Made by a program: the position numbers and the translations under genes. Below are positions 8,897-15,903 of a stretch of DNA of 64,000 nt, piece after piece. The DNA is from Chloroflexia bacterium SDU3-3. GTDB lineage: Bacteria > Chloroflexota > Chloroflexia > Chloroflexales > Roseiflexaceae. Positions within the stretch are counted from its first letter, which is position 1, and every line of letters begins with the position of its first letter. The stretch is from the NCBI GenBank assembly GCA_009268125.1, contig WBOU01000016.1, positions 1 through 64,000 on the forward strand, in the 5' to 3' direction. Under the pieces are notes generated by a model. It was not told the origin of the DNA and searched no databases. It worked only from the letters and a program-made list of their open reading frames with translations.

Positions 8897-9282
8897 ACTG
8901 GTACCCGCACTTCGGCGTGCGACTGGCTCTTTCCCAGCGCCAGTGTCTCACCGTATGCTATTTCCTGCAACAGCGAGCGACAAGCGCGACGATTCTTTAC
9001 CACCAAGACACCAAGACACCAAGGGGACAAAGAGTTTTTCACCACACAGACCCGAAGGCACGAAGATCGGAAGGAACGAATGGGGCTGGCAATAGCGCGC
9101 ACGCCACAACAACCCGCCGACGTAGGGGCGGGCCTTGTGCCCGCCCGCATCGAAGCCACGGCGCGCATCGCGCCCTTCGCGCGCCCCGCCGATGATGCCG
9201 ATGCCTGCGGTGATGATTGCAGTGCGCAAGCCGAGCAATCAACATACCGCGCCGAGGCACGCAGCCAACAGAGGAGAGAACG
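8897..9282. repeat. Intergenic repeats: family B and one family C half
   Basis: Contains ACCACCAAGACACCAAGACA at about 9000 (family B), text with CACGAAG words to about 9080, and a single family C unit at about 9121-9150 (GTAGGGGCGGGCCTTGTGCC). A Shine-Dalgarno site for the DUF554 gene is at 9271-9278. No gene seen. Confidence 0.65.
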
Positions 9283-10029
9283 ATGACCCTGAGCTTTTGG
9301 ACGATGACCAGCGGGACATGGATCAACGCCGCCGGGGTGCTGGCGGGCACGGCGCTGGGCGCTGGCCTGCGCGCCCGCGCCGGGGGCATGTTTCAGCAGA
9401 CACTTCAGTATGCGGTGGGGCTGATCAGCCTGCTGCTGGGTATACAGATGGCCATGAAGCTGCCAGGCGTGGCGGTGGGGCCGGTGGATGGCATCCTGAT
9501 CGCGCTGGTGGCGCTGGCGCTGGGCGCGGCCACCGGCGAGGCCCTGCGGCTTGAGGAGCGGCTGGCGGCGCTAGGCGACTACGCGCGGCGAAAGATGGGC
9601 GGCGGCGGGCGCTTTAGCGAGGGGCTGATCACGCCGTTCCTACTGTTCTGCATCGGGCCGATGTCGCTGCTGGGCAGCATCGCCAACGGCGTGAGCGGCG
9701 ACATGCGACTGCTGCTGATCAAGGCCACGCTGGACAGCATCACCGCCGTGGCGCTGACATGCACACTCGGCCCGAGCGTGGGGCTGTCGACGCTGCCGCT
9801 GGTGCTGTTCCAGGCGAGCGTGTCGCTGATCGCGGGCGCGCTAGGGGCGGGCGCGGGCGACCCAAGCACATCGCCGATGTTCGTGATGGTGGTGGGCGTG
9901 GGCGGGGTGCTCATCCTGGGCATCACGCTGCGGCTGCTCGACCTGACGCCGGTGCGCACCGCCGCGCTGCTGCCCGCGCTGGTGTTCGCGCCCGTGCTCT
10001 ACGCGCTGTGCGCGCAGATCTTTGGCTAG
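9283..10029 (+). CDS. DUF554 family membrane protein (YqgA/YdfK type)
   Basis: A 248-residue integral membrane protein with about seven hydrophobic helices. Hallmarks of DUF554 are the Gly-rich N terminus (WINAAGVLAGTALGAGL), the stretch LLFCIGPMSLLGSI, and a Gly-rich C-terminal half (VVGVGGVLILGI). The family is widespread and its transport or other role is not established. The start at MTLSFW follows GAGGAGAG by five bases; an upstream ATG at 9217 lacks a site. It is followed after six bases by the B3/4 protein, so the two are likely co-transcribed. Confidence 0.82.
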   Translation: MTLSFWTMTSGTWINAAGVLAGTALGAGLRARAGGMFQQTLQYAVGLISLLLGIQMAMKLPGVAVGPVDGILIALVALALGAATGEALRLEERLAALGDYARRKMGGGGRFSEGLITPFLLFCIGPMSLLGSIANGVSGDMRLLLIKATLDSITAVALTCTLGPSVGLSTLPLVLFQASVSLIAGALGAGAGDPSTSPMFVMVVGVGGVLILGITLRLLDLTPVRTAALLPALVFAPVLYALCAQIFG

Positions 10030-10035
10030 AGAGGA

Positions 10036-10746
10036 ATGGTGACGCCGATGTACTTTTGCCACTCCGCCGCAATCTGGGCGGCCTTCCCCGCGCTGGTGCC
10101 GGGCGTGATGCTGGTGGAGGGCGTGCGCCCCGATGCGCAGGCCCTGCCGCTGCTGGAGCCATTGTTCGAGCAGGCCCGCGCACGGCTAGCCGCCACCCCC
10201 GAGTCGGCCATGCCCGAGGTGCAGGCCTGGCGGCAGGTGTTCGGGCAGATGGGCCTGAAGCCGACGCAGTACCGATCCGCCGCCGAGGCGCTGCTGCGGC
10301 GCTTTCGCAAGGAGGGCGCGCTGCCCAGCCTGCACCCGCTGGTGGATGCCTGCAACGCGGCCTCGCTGGCCTTCGCGCTGCCGGTGGCAGTGCTCGATCT
10401 GGATCATGTGGCAGGCTTCCTGGAGGTGCGGCAGGCCCTGGGCGATGAGGTATACCTCTCGTTCGGCGGCGAGATCGAGCACCCCGAGCCTGGCGAGGTG
10501 ATCTTCGCCGATGCGGAGGGCCACGCCCACGCCCGCCGCTGGGTGTTCCGCCAGAGCCGACAGTCAACCGTGGGCGCTGCGACCCGCCGCGCCCTGATTG
10601 TGTGCGAGGGCCAGCACGCCGGGGCAGCGCAGGATGTGCCCGCCTTGCTGGGGGCGCTGGCCGGGGTGCTGGACGCGCTGGGGATGCGATCTACGCCGCC
10701 CGCCGTGCTGCGCGCCGACGCGCCGCGCTGGCAGCCTACGCCGTAA
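10036..10746 (+). CDS. B3/B4 tRNA-binding domain protein (stand-alone PheT-like domain)
   Basis: A 236-residue protein that looks like a free copy of the B3/B4 domain of phenylalanyl-tRNA synthetase beta chain. Supporting text is GLKPTQYRSAAEALLRR, then LHPLVDACNAASLAFALPV, with a late strand region ALIVCEGQ. In PheT the domain carries the editing site; stand-alone copies are thought to act on aminoacyl-tRNA, but the role is inferred. The start is uncertain: ATG 10036 sits directly on the GAGAGGA site, and an in-frame ATG at 10048 gives a longer spacer. Probably co-transcribed with the DUF554 gene. Confidence 0.75.
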   Translation: MVTPMYFCHSAAIWAAFPALVPGVMLVEGVRPDAQALPLLEPLFEQARARLAATPESAMPEVQAWRQVFGQMGLKPTQYRSAAEALLRRFRKEGALPSLHPLVDACNAASLAFALPVAVLDLDHVAGFLEVRQALGDEVYLSFGGEIEHPEPGEVIFADAEGHAHARRWVFRQSRQSTVGAATRRALIVCEGQHAGAAQDVPALLGALAGVLDALGMRSTPPAVLRADAPRWQPTP

Positions 10747-10752
10747 GCAAGG

Positions 10753-10784
10753 CGGGCGGGGCTGCGGCGCAGGCTGCGGCCCCG
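10753..10784 (+). terminator. GC-rich hairpin after the B3/4 gene
   Basis: GGCGGGGC pairs with GCCCCGCC around a GC-rich loop that can itself pair. No T-run follows, so factor-independent termination is only possible. Confidence 0.4.
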
Positions 10785-10913
10785 CCATGGGCTGCTGGCC
10801 ACCAGCCGAGCAAAGCCCGCGCTGCTCGCGGCATCCCTGCACGCCGCGCACACCAAGATCGGGTGCCGCTGGGCTTTGCAGCGCGGCAGGCTTGGTTTTC
10901 TTTCTTCTTTTCT

Positions 10914-11281
10914 ATGCTTCCAAGCACCCGCGTTTCCTTTCCTCGCAACCCCCGCCATGCTTCCAAACGCCCGCGTTTCCTTTCCTCGCGACCCCCTCCA
11001 TGCTTCCAAACACCCGCGTTTCCTTTCCTCGCGACCCCCTCCATGCTTCCAAACGCCCGCGTTTCCTTTCCTCGCGACCCCCGCCATGCTTCCAAACGCC
11101 CGCGTTTCCTTTCTTCACACCCCCCTCCATGCTTCCAAACACCCGCGTTTCCTTTCCTCGCGCCCCCCTCCATGCTTCTTCACACCCCCCTCCATGCTTC
11201 TTCACACCCCCCTCCATGCTTCTTCACACCCCCCTCCATGCTTCTTCACACCCCCCTCCATGCTTCTTCACACTCCCCTCC
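10914..11281. repeat. Minisatellite: six 43-bp units then five 22-bp units
   Basis: The word ATGCTTC recurs at 10914, 10957, 11000, 11043, 11086 and 11129 (period 43), then at 11172, 11194, 11216, 11238, 11260 and 11282 (period 22). The 43-bp unit contains CCAAACRCCCGCGTTTCCTT; the 22-bp unit reads ATGCTTCTTCACACCCCCCTCC. The array stays open in several frames on both strands, but 43 is not a multiple of three, so these frames are by-products and not genes. The surrounding 10785-11411 has no other feature except the terminator at 11308. Confidence 0.9.
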
Positions 11282-11307
11282 ATGCTTCCAAACCTGGCAC
11301 AAAGAAA

Positions 11308-11352
11308 GCCCGCCCTGGGGTGCTGGCACGCGGCGAAGCACCACAGGCGGGC
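11308..11352 (-). terminator. Terminator of the DUF4177 gene
   Basis: On the minus strand GCCCGCCTG and GGTGCT pair with AGCACC and CAGGGCGGGC, and the stem is followed by TTTCTTTG. Confidence 0.55.
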
Positions 11353-11411
11353 AAAAAGCACCATGAGAAGGCCAGCGCAGGGCCGCGCCGCCGCTGGCCG
11401 CGCCCCTATGC

Positions 11412-11651
11412 CTAGATCGGGCGCTTGAGGATAGCTATGATGATCGCCGTGTAACCCTGGCCCTTTGTGACAGGAAGGACTGAGGTTAGCTCCCAACCAT
11501 CCATACCCGCTGTGTTGAGGGTTCGACTGATCTGAAGCTCGTCAATATTGGGGCCAAAGAAGCCATCGATGTTAAGAGTCACAGTCTGGTACTCCCAGCG
11601 CTGCGTGGGCGCTGTATGCAGGCGGGTGGTCGGCATTCCTTCTGATGACAT
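11412..11651 (-). CDS. DUF4177-like small protein
   Basis: A 79-residue protein with WEYQTVTLNIDGFFGPNIDE, then NTAGMDGWELTSVLPV and a closing AIIIAILKRP. The pattern 'W.Y....' early and 'G.EGWELV.V' later, ending in a short basic strand, is that of DUF4177 proteins, whose role is unknown. AAAGGAAA lies seven bases before the ATG. The upstream neighbour at 11704-11944 is a paralogue that opens with the same MSSEG sequence but has a frameshift. A terminator follows. Confidence 0.75.
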   Translation of the reverse strand: MSSEGMPTTRLHTAPTQRWEYQTVTLNIDGFFGPNIDELQISRTLNTAGMDGWELTSVLPVTKGQGYTAIIIAILKRPI

Positions 11652-11703
11652 GGCGTGGTTTCCTTTAGTTCTTTCAAAATGTGCTTTGCGTATAGAGCGC
11701 AGA

Positions 11704-11944
11704 TCATTGGCGCGGGCGCTTGAAGACCACCATCAGTCCAGCGGTGCCGCCCATCCCGTGCTGCACGGGCATCATCGACACCAGCTCCCATCGCTGCTCA
11801 CCGTGCTGATTAAGGTGGCGTTCCAGCACATCGGCATCGTCATCCGGCCCAAAGAAGCTATCGACACGAAACAGCAAGCACGCGATACTCCCAGCCTTGC
11901 GAGGCCGGGTCCAGACGAACCGTTGGTAGGCCTTCGGAAGACAT
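11704..11944 (-). pseudogene. Frameshifted DUF4177 paralogue
   Basis: From ATG 11944, with GAGAGGAAG at good spacing, the frame reads MSSEGLPTVRLDPASQGWEY and then runs into a stop after RVLAVSCR. Skipping one base (a G on the coding strand, about 11875) restores LLFRVDSFFGPDDDADVL and then HGEQRWELVSMMPV, which aligns along its length with the intact neighbour (WEYQTVTLNIDGFFGP against WEYRVLLFRVDSFFGP). So the gene is a one-base insertion away from intact. It is either a recent pseudogene, a sequencing error, or a programmed shift; the first two are likelier. Confidence 0.75.
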
Positions 11945-11974
11945 AGCCCACTTCCTCTCTGGTATAGGCAGCAG

Positions 11975-12511
11975 CTAGCCCCCAAACGGGATCAGCAGAC
12001 TGGCCGCGCCCTGGTACTCAAGGTCGAGCGCGGCGATGGCCGAGGACATGTAGGGGAAGACATCCTGCTGCAAGATAGTCCAGCGGCTGTCGCAGTAGCA
12101 GCGGTGAACCTCGTGGCTATCGGGGTACTGGTAGAAGGCCACGTAGGCGGGCCAGCTTGCGGCGCTGCCCATGGTACGCAGCGGCTTGGCCAGCGGGGTG
12201 GGGTTCACGCGATCATCGAGCGGGCCGTAGGCCAGGATGCGGGCCGTGCCGAACTGCATGGGCGGCAGCCGGATGGTGCGCGTGGATGGCTGGGCGGCGG
12301 AAAGCAGTGGCTCGGTGATGCGCGCGCCTGCGGCCTGCCAGCTATCGCGCAGGGCCGCCCTATCTACCAGGGGCGAGAGGTAGGTCTCGGCGTAGCCACA
12401 GGCCATACAGGCGTAGCGATCCAGGGCCACATCGGGCGCTGGCACGGCGGCGGGCGCGGGGTGAAAGAAAACTTGGTTGGAGCCACACTTGGGGCAGGTG
12501 CCATCTCGCAT
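11975..12511 (-). CDS. Zinc-ribbon hypothetical protein
   Basis: A 178-residue protein I do not recognise as a whole. The first 45 residues hold two CxxC knuckles, CPKCGS and CMACGY, 31 residues apart, which should bind zinc as a ribbon. The remainder is a mixed alpha/beta region with YCDSRWTILQQDVFPYMS and a hydrophobic C terminus. There is no signal peptide or membrane helix. The start ATG has no clear ribosome site. It lies 30 bases upstream of the frameshifted DUF4177 gene and reads in the same direction, so the three small genes may form a unit. Confidence 0.6.
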   Translation of the reverse strand: MRDGTCPKCGSNQVFFHPAPAAVPAPDVALDRYACMACGYAETYLSPLVDRAALRDSWQAAGARITEPLLSAAQPSTRTIRLPPMQFGTARILAYGPLDDRVNPTPLAKPLRTMGSAASWPAYVAFYQYPDSHEVHRCYCDSRWTILQQDVFPYMSSAIAALDLEYQGAASLLIPFGG

Positions 12512-12579
12512 TGCGCTACTCTTGGTTGGGCGGGTGCCACCATCAGATACGCAGCGCGGGGCGGCTAGGTTGCACGGGG

Positions 12580-12610
12580 CCGCAGGCCGAAGCTATAGCT
12601 CGGCCTGCGG
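12580..12610 (-). terminator. Hairpin overlapping the thiP stop
   Basis: CCGCAGGCCGA and TCGGCCTGCGG pair across nine bases; the stop codon of thiP lies in the loop side. No T-run is evident. Confidence 0.4.
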
Positions 12611-14317
12611 TGGGCGGGCGCGTTCAAGCAGGGCGAAGCAGGCCAGGCTCACCAGCATGAGGATGGTGCAGAGCGCCATGGCCTGGCCATAGTTCAGCCC
12701 GCCAGGGCGGCCAAGAAAGCGGTAGATCACCAGCGGAATGGTGGGGTACTCGTTCTGGCCGATCAGCAGCACCGCGCCAAAGTCGCCCAGCGAGATCGTG
12801 AAGGCGTAGACCGCGCCCACCAGCATGGCGGGGGCCAGCAGCGGCAGGTCGATCTGGCGCAGCACCTGCAGGGGCGAGGCACCAAGGGTGCGGGCGGCCT
12901 CGCGCAGGCGCTGGTCGAGCGCGCGAAGCGCGGGCAGCAGGCTGCGCACCACCAGCGGGAAGGCCAGCAGCGAGTGGGCCACCGGAACCATCAGCGGCGA
13001 GCGCTGCCAGCCCCACGCGCCGAACGCAACAATGTAGCCCAGGCCTAGAGTCACCGCGCTGGTGCCCAGCGGAAGGGTGAACAGCGGGTCAAGCACCCGC
13101 GTCAGCCAGCCGCCGCGCCTGCCCTGCGCCAGCAGGTAGGCCGCAGGTACGCCGACGGCCAGCGAGAGCGCCACCGTGGCCATGGCGAACAGCAGCGAGT
13201 TGCGTACCGCCACCAGCGGCGGCACAAAGAACAGCGAGCGCGTGGTATTCTGGCCCAGCGCGTGGTAGAAGGCCAGGGTAGGCGTGCCATCGGCGCTGGC
13301 AAGCGAGCGCAGGGCCAGGGCAGCCAGGGGCGTGCCGATCAGCAGTAGGATGAGCAGAGCATTTGCCACGATCAGCAGGCGCTCGCCCAGGGTGCGGGGC
13401 GGGCGGGCGTTTGCGCCGTGGCCGCGCGCGGCCAGCGCCAGCGAGGTACGCTCCTGCAGGCGGGTGTAGGCCATGGTGGCCAGCAGCGTGACGGCGATCT
13501 GCACCAGAGCCAGGGCCGAGGCCACATCCAGCCGCAGCATCTGGGCGGTCTGGCGGTAGATCTCCACCTCCACCGTGGCCATCTGCGCCCCGCCAAGGAT
13601 GAGCACGATGCTGAACGAGGCGAAGCAGTAGATGAAGACCAGCAGCGCCGCAGCGCCGATGGCCGGAAGCAGCAGCGGCAAGGTCACATAGCGGAAAGCC
13701 CGCCAGCGGCTCGCACCCAGCACCGCCGCTGCCTGCTCCAGCCGCACATCAATGCCCGCCCAGAAGCCCCCGACGATGCGCAGCACGATGCTGTAGTTAA
13801 AGAAAATGTGGGCCAGCAGCACCAGCCAGATCGACCGCTCAAGCGCCAGGGGTGGAGCACCAGCGGGCAACAGCCGAGCGAGGCCAGCGGGCAGCAGCCC
13901 GCGCGGCCCCAGCAGCTCGCCGAAGGCGGCGGCCACCACCACGGTGGGCAGCACAAAGGGAACCGTGGCCAGGGCGCGCAGCGCGACCGCGCCGGGGAAG
14001 CGAAAGCGGGCGAACATGTAGGCACCGGGCAGCGCCACCAGCAGCGTGAGCGCGGCGGAGGCCGCGCCGAGCCATGCGCTGAAGCCGACCACGCGCATGA
14101 AGTAGGCTAGGTCGTCGGCATCCACCGCCGTGCGCACGCCCACGCTTAGGCGCAGGATCGCGCCGAGCGGAAAGAAGAAGAACAGGGCCAGAAAGCCCAG
14201 CGGCAGCGCGTAGAGCAGCAGCGGCAGCAGGGCGGCGCGGGCGGCAGCAACCCGCCGCACGCCGCCAGCAGCCCCGCGCCCTAGCGCAGCACGGTCTGCG
14301 TCCATGCGTCTATCCAT
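12593..14317 (-). CDS. thiP: Thiamine ABC transporter permease, two fused permease halves
   Basis: A 574-residue inner-membrane permease with about twelve helices in two homologous halves. Each half carries an EAA loop, which docks the ATPase: EQAAAVLGASRWRAFRYVTL in the first and REAARTLGASPLQVLRQIDL in the second. This two-half design is typical of ThiP and the ferric FbpB family. The TPP riboswitch on the operon and the adjacent ThiB-like lipoprotein favour thiamine (or TPP). The start overlaps the end of thiB by up to 37 bases, implying translational coupling; an alternative ATG is at 14305. No thiQ ATPase gene is adjacent, so the ATPase must come from elsewhere. Confidence 0.85.
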   Translation of the reverse strand: MDRRMDADRAALGRGAAGGVRRVAAARAALLPLLLYALPLGFLALFFFFPLGAILRLSVGVRTAVDADDLAYFMRVVGFSAWLGAASAALTLLVALPGAYMFARFRFPGAVALRALATVPFVLPTVVVAAAFGELLGPRGLLPAGLARLLPAGAPPLALERSIWLVLLAHIFFNYSIVLRIVGGFWAGIDVRLEQAAAVLGASRWRAFRYVTLPLLLPAIGAAALLVFIYCFASFSIVLILGGAQMATVEVEIYRQTAQMLRLDVASALALVQIAVTLLATMAYTRLQERTSLALAARGHGANARPPRTLGERLLIVANALLILLLIGTPLAALALRSLASADGTPTLAFYHALGQNTTRSLFFVPPLVAVRNSLLFAMATVALSLAVGVPAAYLLAQGRRGGWLTRVLDPLFTLPLGTSAVTLGLGYIVAFGAWGWQRSPLMVPVAHSLLAFPLVVRSLLPALRALDQRLREAARTLGASPLQVLRQIDLPLLAPAMLVGAVYAFTISLGDFGAVLLIGQNEYPTIPLVIYRFLGRPGGLNYGQAMALCTILMLVSLACFALLERARPPQAEL

Positions 14318-15447
14318 TCGTCGCGGTGCGCGCTGATGTCCGCCGGGGCGATGTCCTTGGTGCTCTCGGGCAGCACGCTATACTTGGTGAAGGCCTCGGG
14401 GAGCGTGGCGCTGGGCAGCACTGGGTAGACAAACATCTGCAGCGGCATGTCCTGCTGGAAGGGCGCGCCCAGCATGAAGTCGATAAACTTCTGAGCCAGC
14501 TCGGGCTGCTTGCTGCCCTTCAGCACCCCGGCGAATTCGACCTGCAGGAAGCTGCCCGCCGTAATCACGCCGGTGGGCGCGTCGGTCAGCGGGGTCTCGC
14601 TGTAGATCACCTCGGCGGGCGGGCTGGATGTGTAGGAGACCACCAGGGGGCGCGGGCCTTTGCCGCTCGCGCCGCTGAACTGGGTGTTGTAGGCCTCATC
14701 CCAGCCGTCGCTCACCAGCACGTCGTTGGCGCGCAGCTCTTTCCAGAAATCGAGGTAGGTGTAGTCGCCGCTGGTGCCGAACTCGGCCACGGTGGCCAGC
14801 AGGAAGGCCAGCCCAGGCGAGGAGGTGGCGGGGTTCTCAACCACCAGCTTGCCCTTCCACTCGGGCTTGGTCAGGTCGCGAAGGCTGGCGGGCACGGCCA
14901 GATTGCTCTGGGCCAGGTAGGCCTTGTCGTAGTTCAGGCTGATGTAGCCGTAGTCGATCGGGGTAAGGCGGTAGCTCGGGTCAAGCTGGAACTTGGCGGG
15001 CACATCGGCCAGCGCGGGCGACTGATAGGGCGCGAAGATGTCGGCATCAAGCGCGCGGCTGAGGAAGGTGTTGTCCACGCCGAAGAACACATCGGCCTGG
15101 GGGGCATTTTTGTTCAAAATCGCCTGGTTCAGGGCCGACCCGGCGTCGCCCGACTGCAGAATCTTCACGCTGACGTTGTTCTGCTGCTCGAATGCCTTGA
15201 TCACATCGGCGCTTACGTTGAAGCTGTCGTGGCTCATCACCACCAGCTGCTGTCCAGGGGCCGAAGGCTCGGCGGCAGGGGCGGTCGCGGCGGCGGTAGG
15301 CTCGGTCGCGGCGGGCGCAGGCTCGGTCGCGGCGGGTGCGGGCGCGGTCGTGGCGGGCGCAGGCGTGGGCGTGGGGGCAGCGGCGCTCTGGCCGCAGGCC
15401 GCAAGCAGCGTGAGGGCAAGCATGGCGGCGGTCATCTGTCTTCGCAT
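14281..15447 (-). CDS. thiB: Thiamine ABC transporter substrate-binding lipoprotein
   Basis: A 388-residue lipoprotein of the ThiB/TbpA group. MRRQMTAAMLALTLLAACGQ is a lipoprotein signal with the lipobox LAAC. A low-complexity Ala/Pro/Thr spacer follows, then a type II periplasmic-binding fold with VMSHDSFNVSADVIKAFEQQ, AGSALNQAILNKNAPQADV and FFGVDNTFLSRALDADIF. These last motifs are strongly ThiB-like. The start is the ATG with GGAGAAG before it; an in-frame ATG at 15531 lies inside the riboswitch region and is not used. It is first in the thiBP operon, behind a TPP riboswitch and terminator. Confidence 0.88.
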   Translation of the reverse strand: MRRQMTAAMLALTLLAACGQSAAAPTPTPAPATTAPAPAATEPAPAATEPTAAATAPAAEPSAPGQQLVVMSHDSFNVSADVIKAFEQQNNVSVKILQSGDAGSALNQAILNKNAPQADVFFGVDNTFLSRALDADIFAPYQSPALADVPAKFQLDPSYRLTPIDYGYISLNYDKAYLAQSNLAVPASLRDLTKPEWKGKLVVENPATSSPGLAFLLATVAEFGTSGDYTYLDFWKELRANDVLVSDGWDEAYNTQFSGASGKGPRPLVVSYTSSPPAEVIYSETPLTDAPTGVITAGSFLQVEFAGVLKGSKQPELAQKFIDFMLGAPFQQDMPLQMFVYPVLPSATLPEAFTKYSVLPESTKDIAPADISAHRDEWIDAWTQTVLR

Positions 15448-15460
15448 GGCATCTTCTCCA

Positions 15461-15491
15461 CAAAACAAAAAGCCGACCAGCGTTGGTCGGC
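15461..15491 (-). terminator. Riboswitch-linked terminator before thiB
   Basis: On the minus strand GCCGACCA and TGGTCGGC form an eight-base-pair stem with a four-base loop, followed by TTTTTGTTTTG. It lies between the TPP aptamer and the thiB start, so TPP control is by transcription termination. Confidence 0.85.
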
Positions 15492-15512
15492 GTTCCGTTC
15501 GGTGTATCGGTG

Positions 15513-15601
15513 TGCTTCCCTTCGCTGGCATAACCCAGATCAGGTTCGGAGGGTTAGCAGCATTCGGGCCGCAGTCTCAGCCAGGCTCACCTGGCTCCCC
15601 T
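15513..15601 (-). promoter_or_regulatory. TPP riboswitch controlling thiBP
   Basis: On the minus strand the text GGGGAGCCAGGTGAGCCTGG, CTGAGACTGCGGCCC, CTAACCCTCCGAACCTGATC and GGGTTATGCCAGCGAAGGGA matches the THI-box aptamer: P1 and P3 arms, the conserved CTGAGA bulge and the ACCTGATCTGGRT-AT-CAGCGAAGGGAAG end. A second copy is at 25987. Confidence 0.95.
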
Positions 15602-15603
15602 AG

Positions 15604-15903
15604 CTATGTAGTTGTCTTCGCGTGGGGCTACGGTACCACCCACGGCGGCGCTTGTCAAATGGCAGCGCGGTGGTTTCGATGGCGCGGTGCGGGGTTTCGT
15701 TGATCACCATGCGGGCGGGCACGAGACCCGCCCCTCCATCGACGTGGGGCATGGCGGGTTCGATGGCGCGGCGCGGGGTTTCGATGGGTGCGGGGCGGGT
15801 TCGGTGATTATGTTGTGGGGGTTGGTGGGTCGGGCGCGGGGGCCGAAACATCGGGGCGATGTTTTAGAACATCGCCCCGATGCTATGGCTTGGCGGCGGA
15901 GAG
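15604..15903. repeat. Gene-free stretch with a family C repeat half
   Basis: Contains a family C unit (GGGCGGGCACGAGACCCGCC) at about 15712-15735, GGTTTCGATGGCGCGGTGCG-type imperfect duplications at 15671-15800, and the terminator of the M16 gene at 15850-15881. No gene seen. Confidence 0.55.
15850..15881 (-). terminator. Hairpin terminator of the M16 peptidase gene
   Basis: ATCGGGGCGATGTT pairs perfectly with AACATCGCCCCGAT around TTAG; on the minus strand it follows the M16 stop and is followed by GTTTC. Confidence 0.55.

Noticed and set aside
10914-11281. CRISPR array
   Set aside because: Units abut with no unique spacers and no cas genes are present; the same applies to the arrays at 28910, 45797 and 19766.
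10598-11428. Several overlapping frames of 145-276 codons across the 43/22-bp minisatellite
   Set aside because: They occur in many frames on both strands, which is what a stop-free repeat gives. Products change frame content each unit and match nothing.
12594-14317. Ferric iron permease (FbpB/SfuB) instead of ThiP
   Set aside because: The fold is shared, but the operon is under a TPP riboswitch and the binding protein is ThiB-like.
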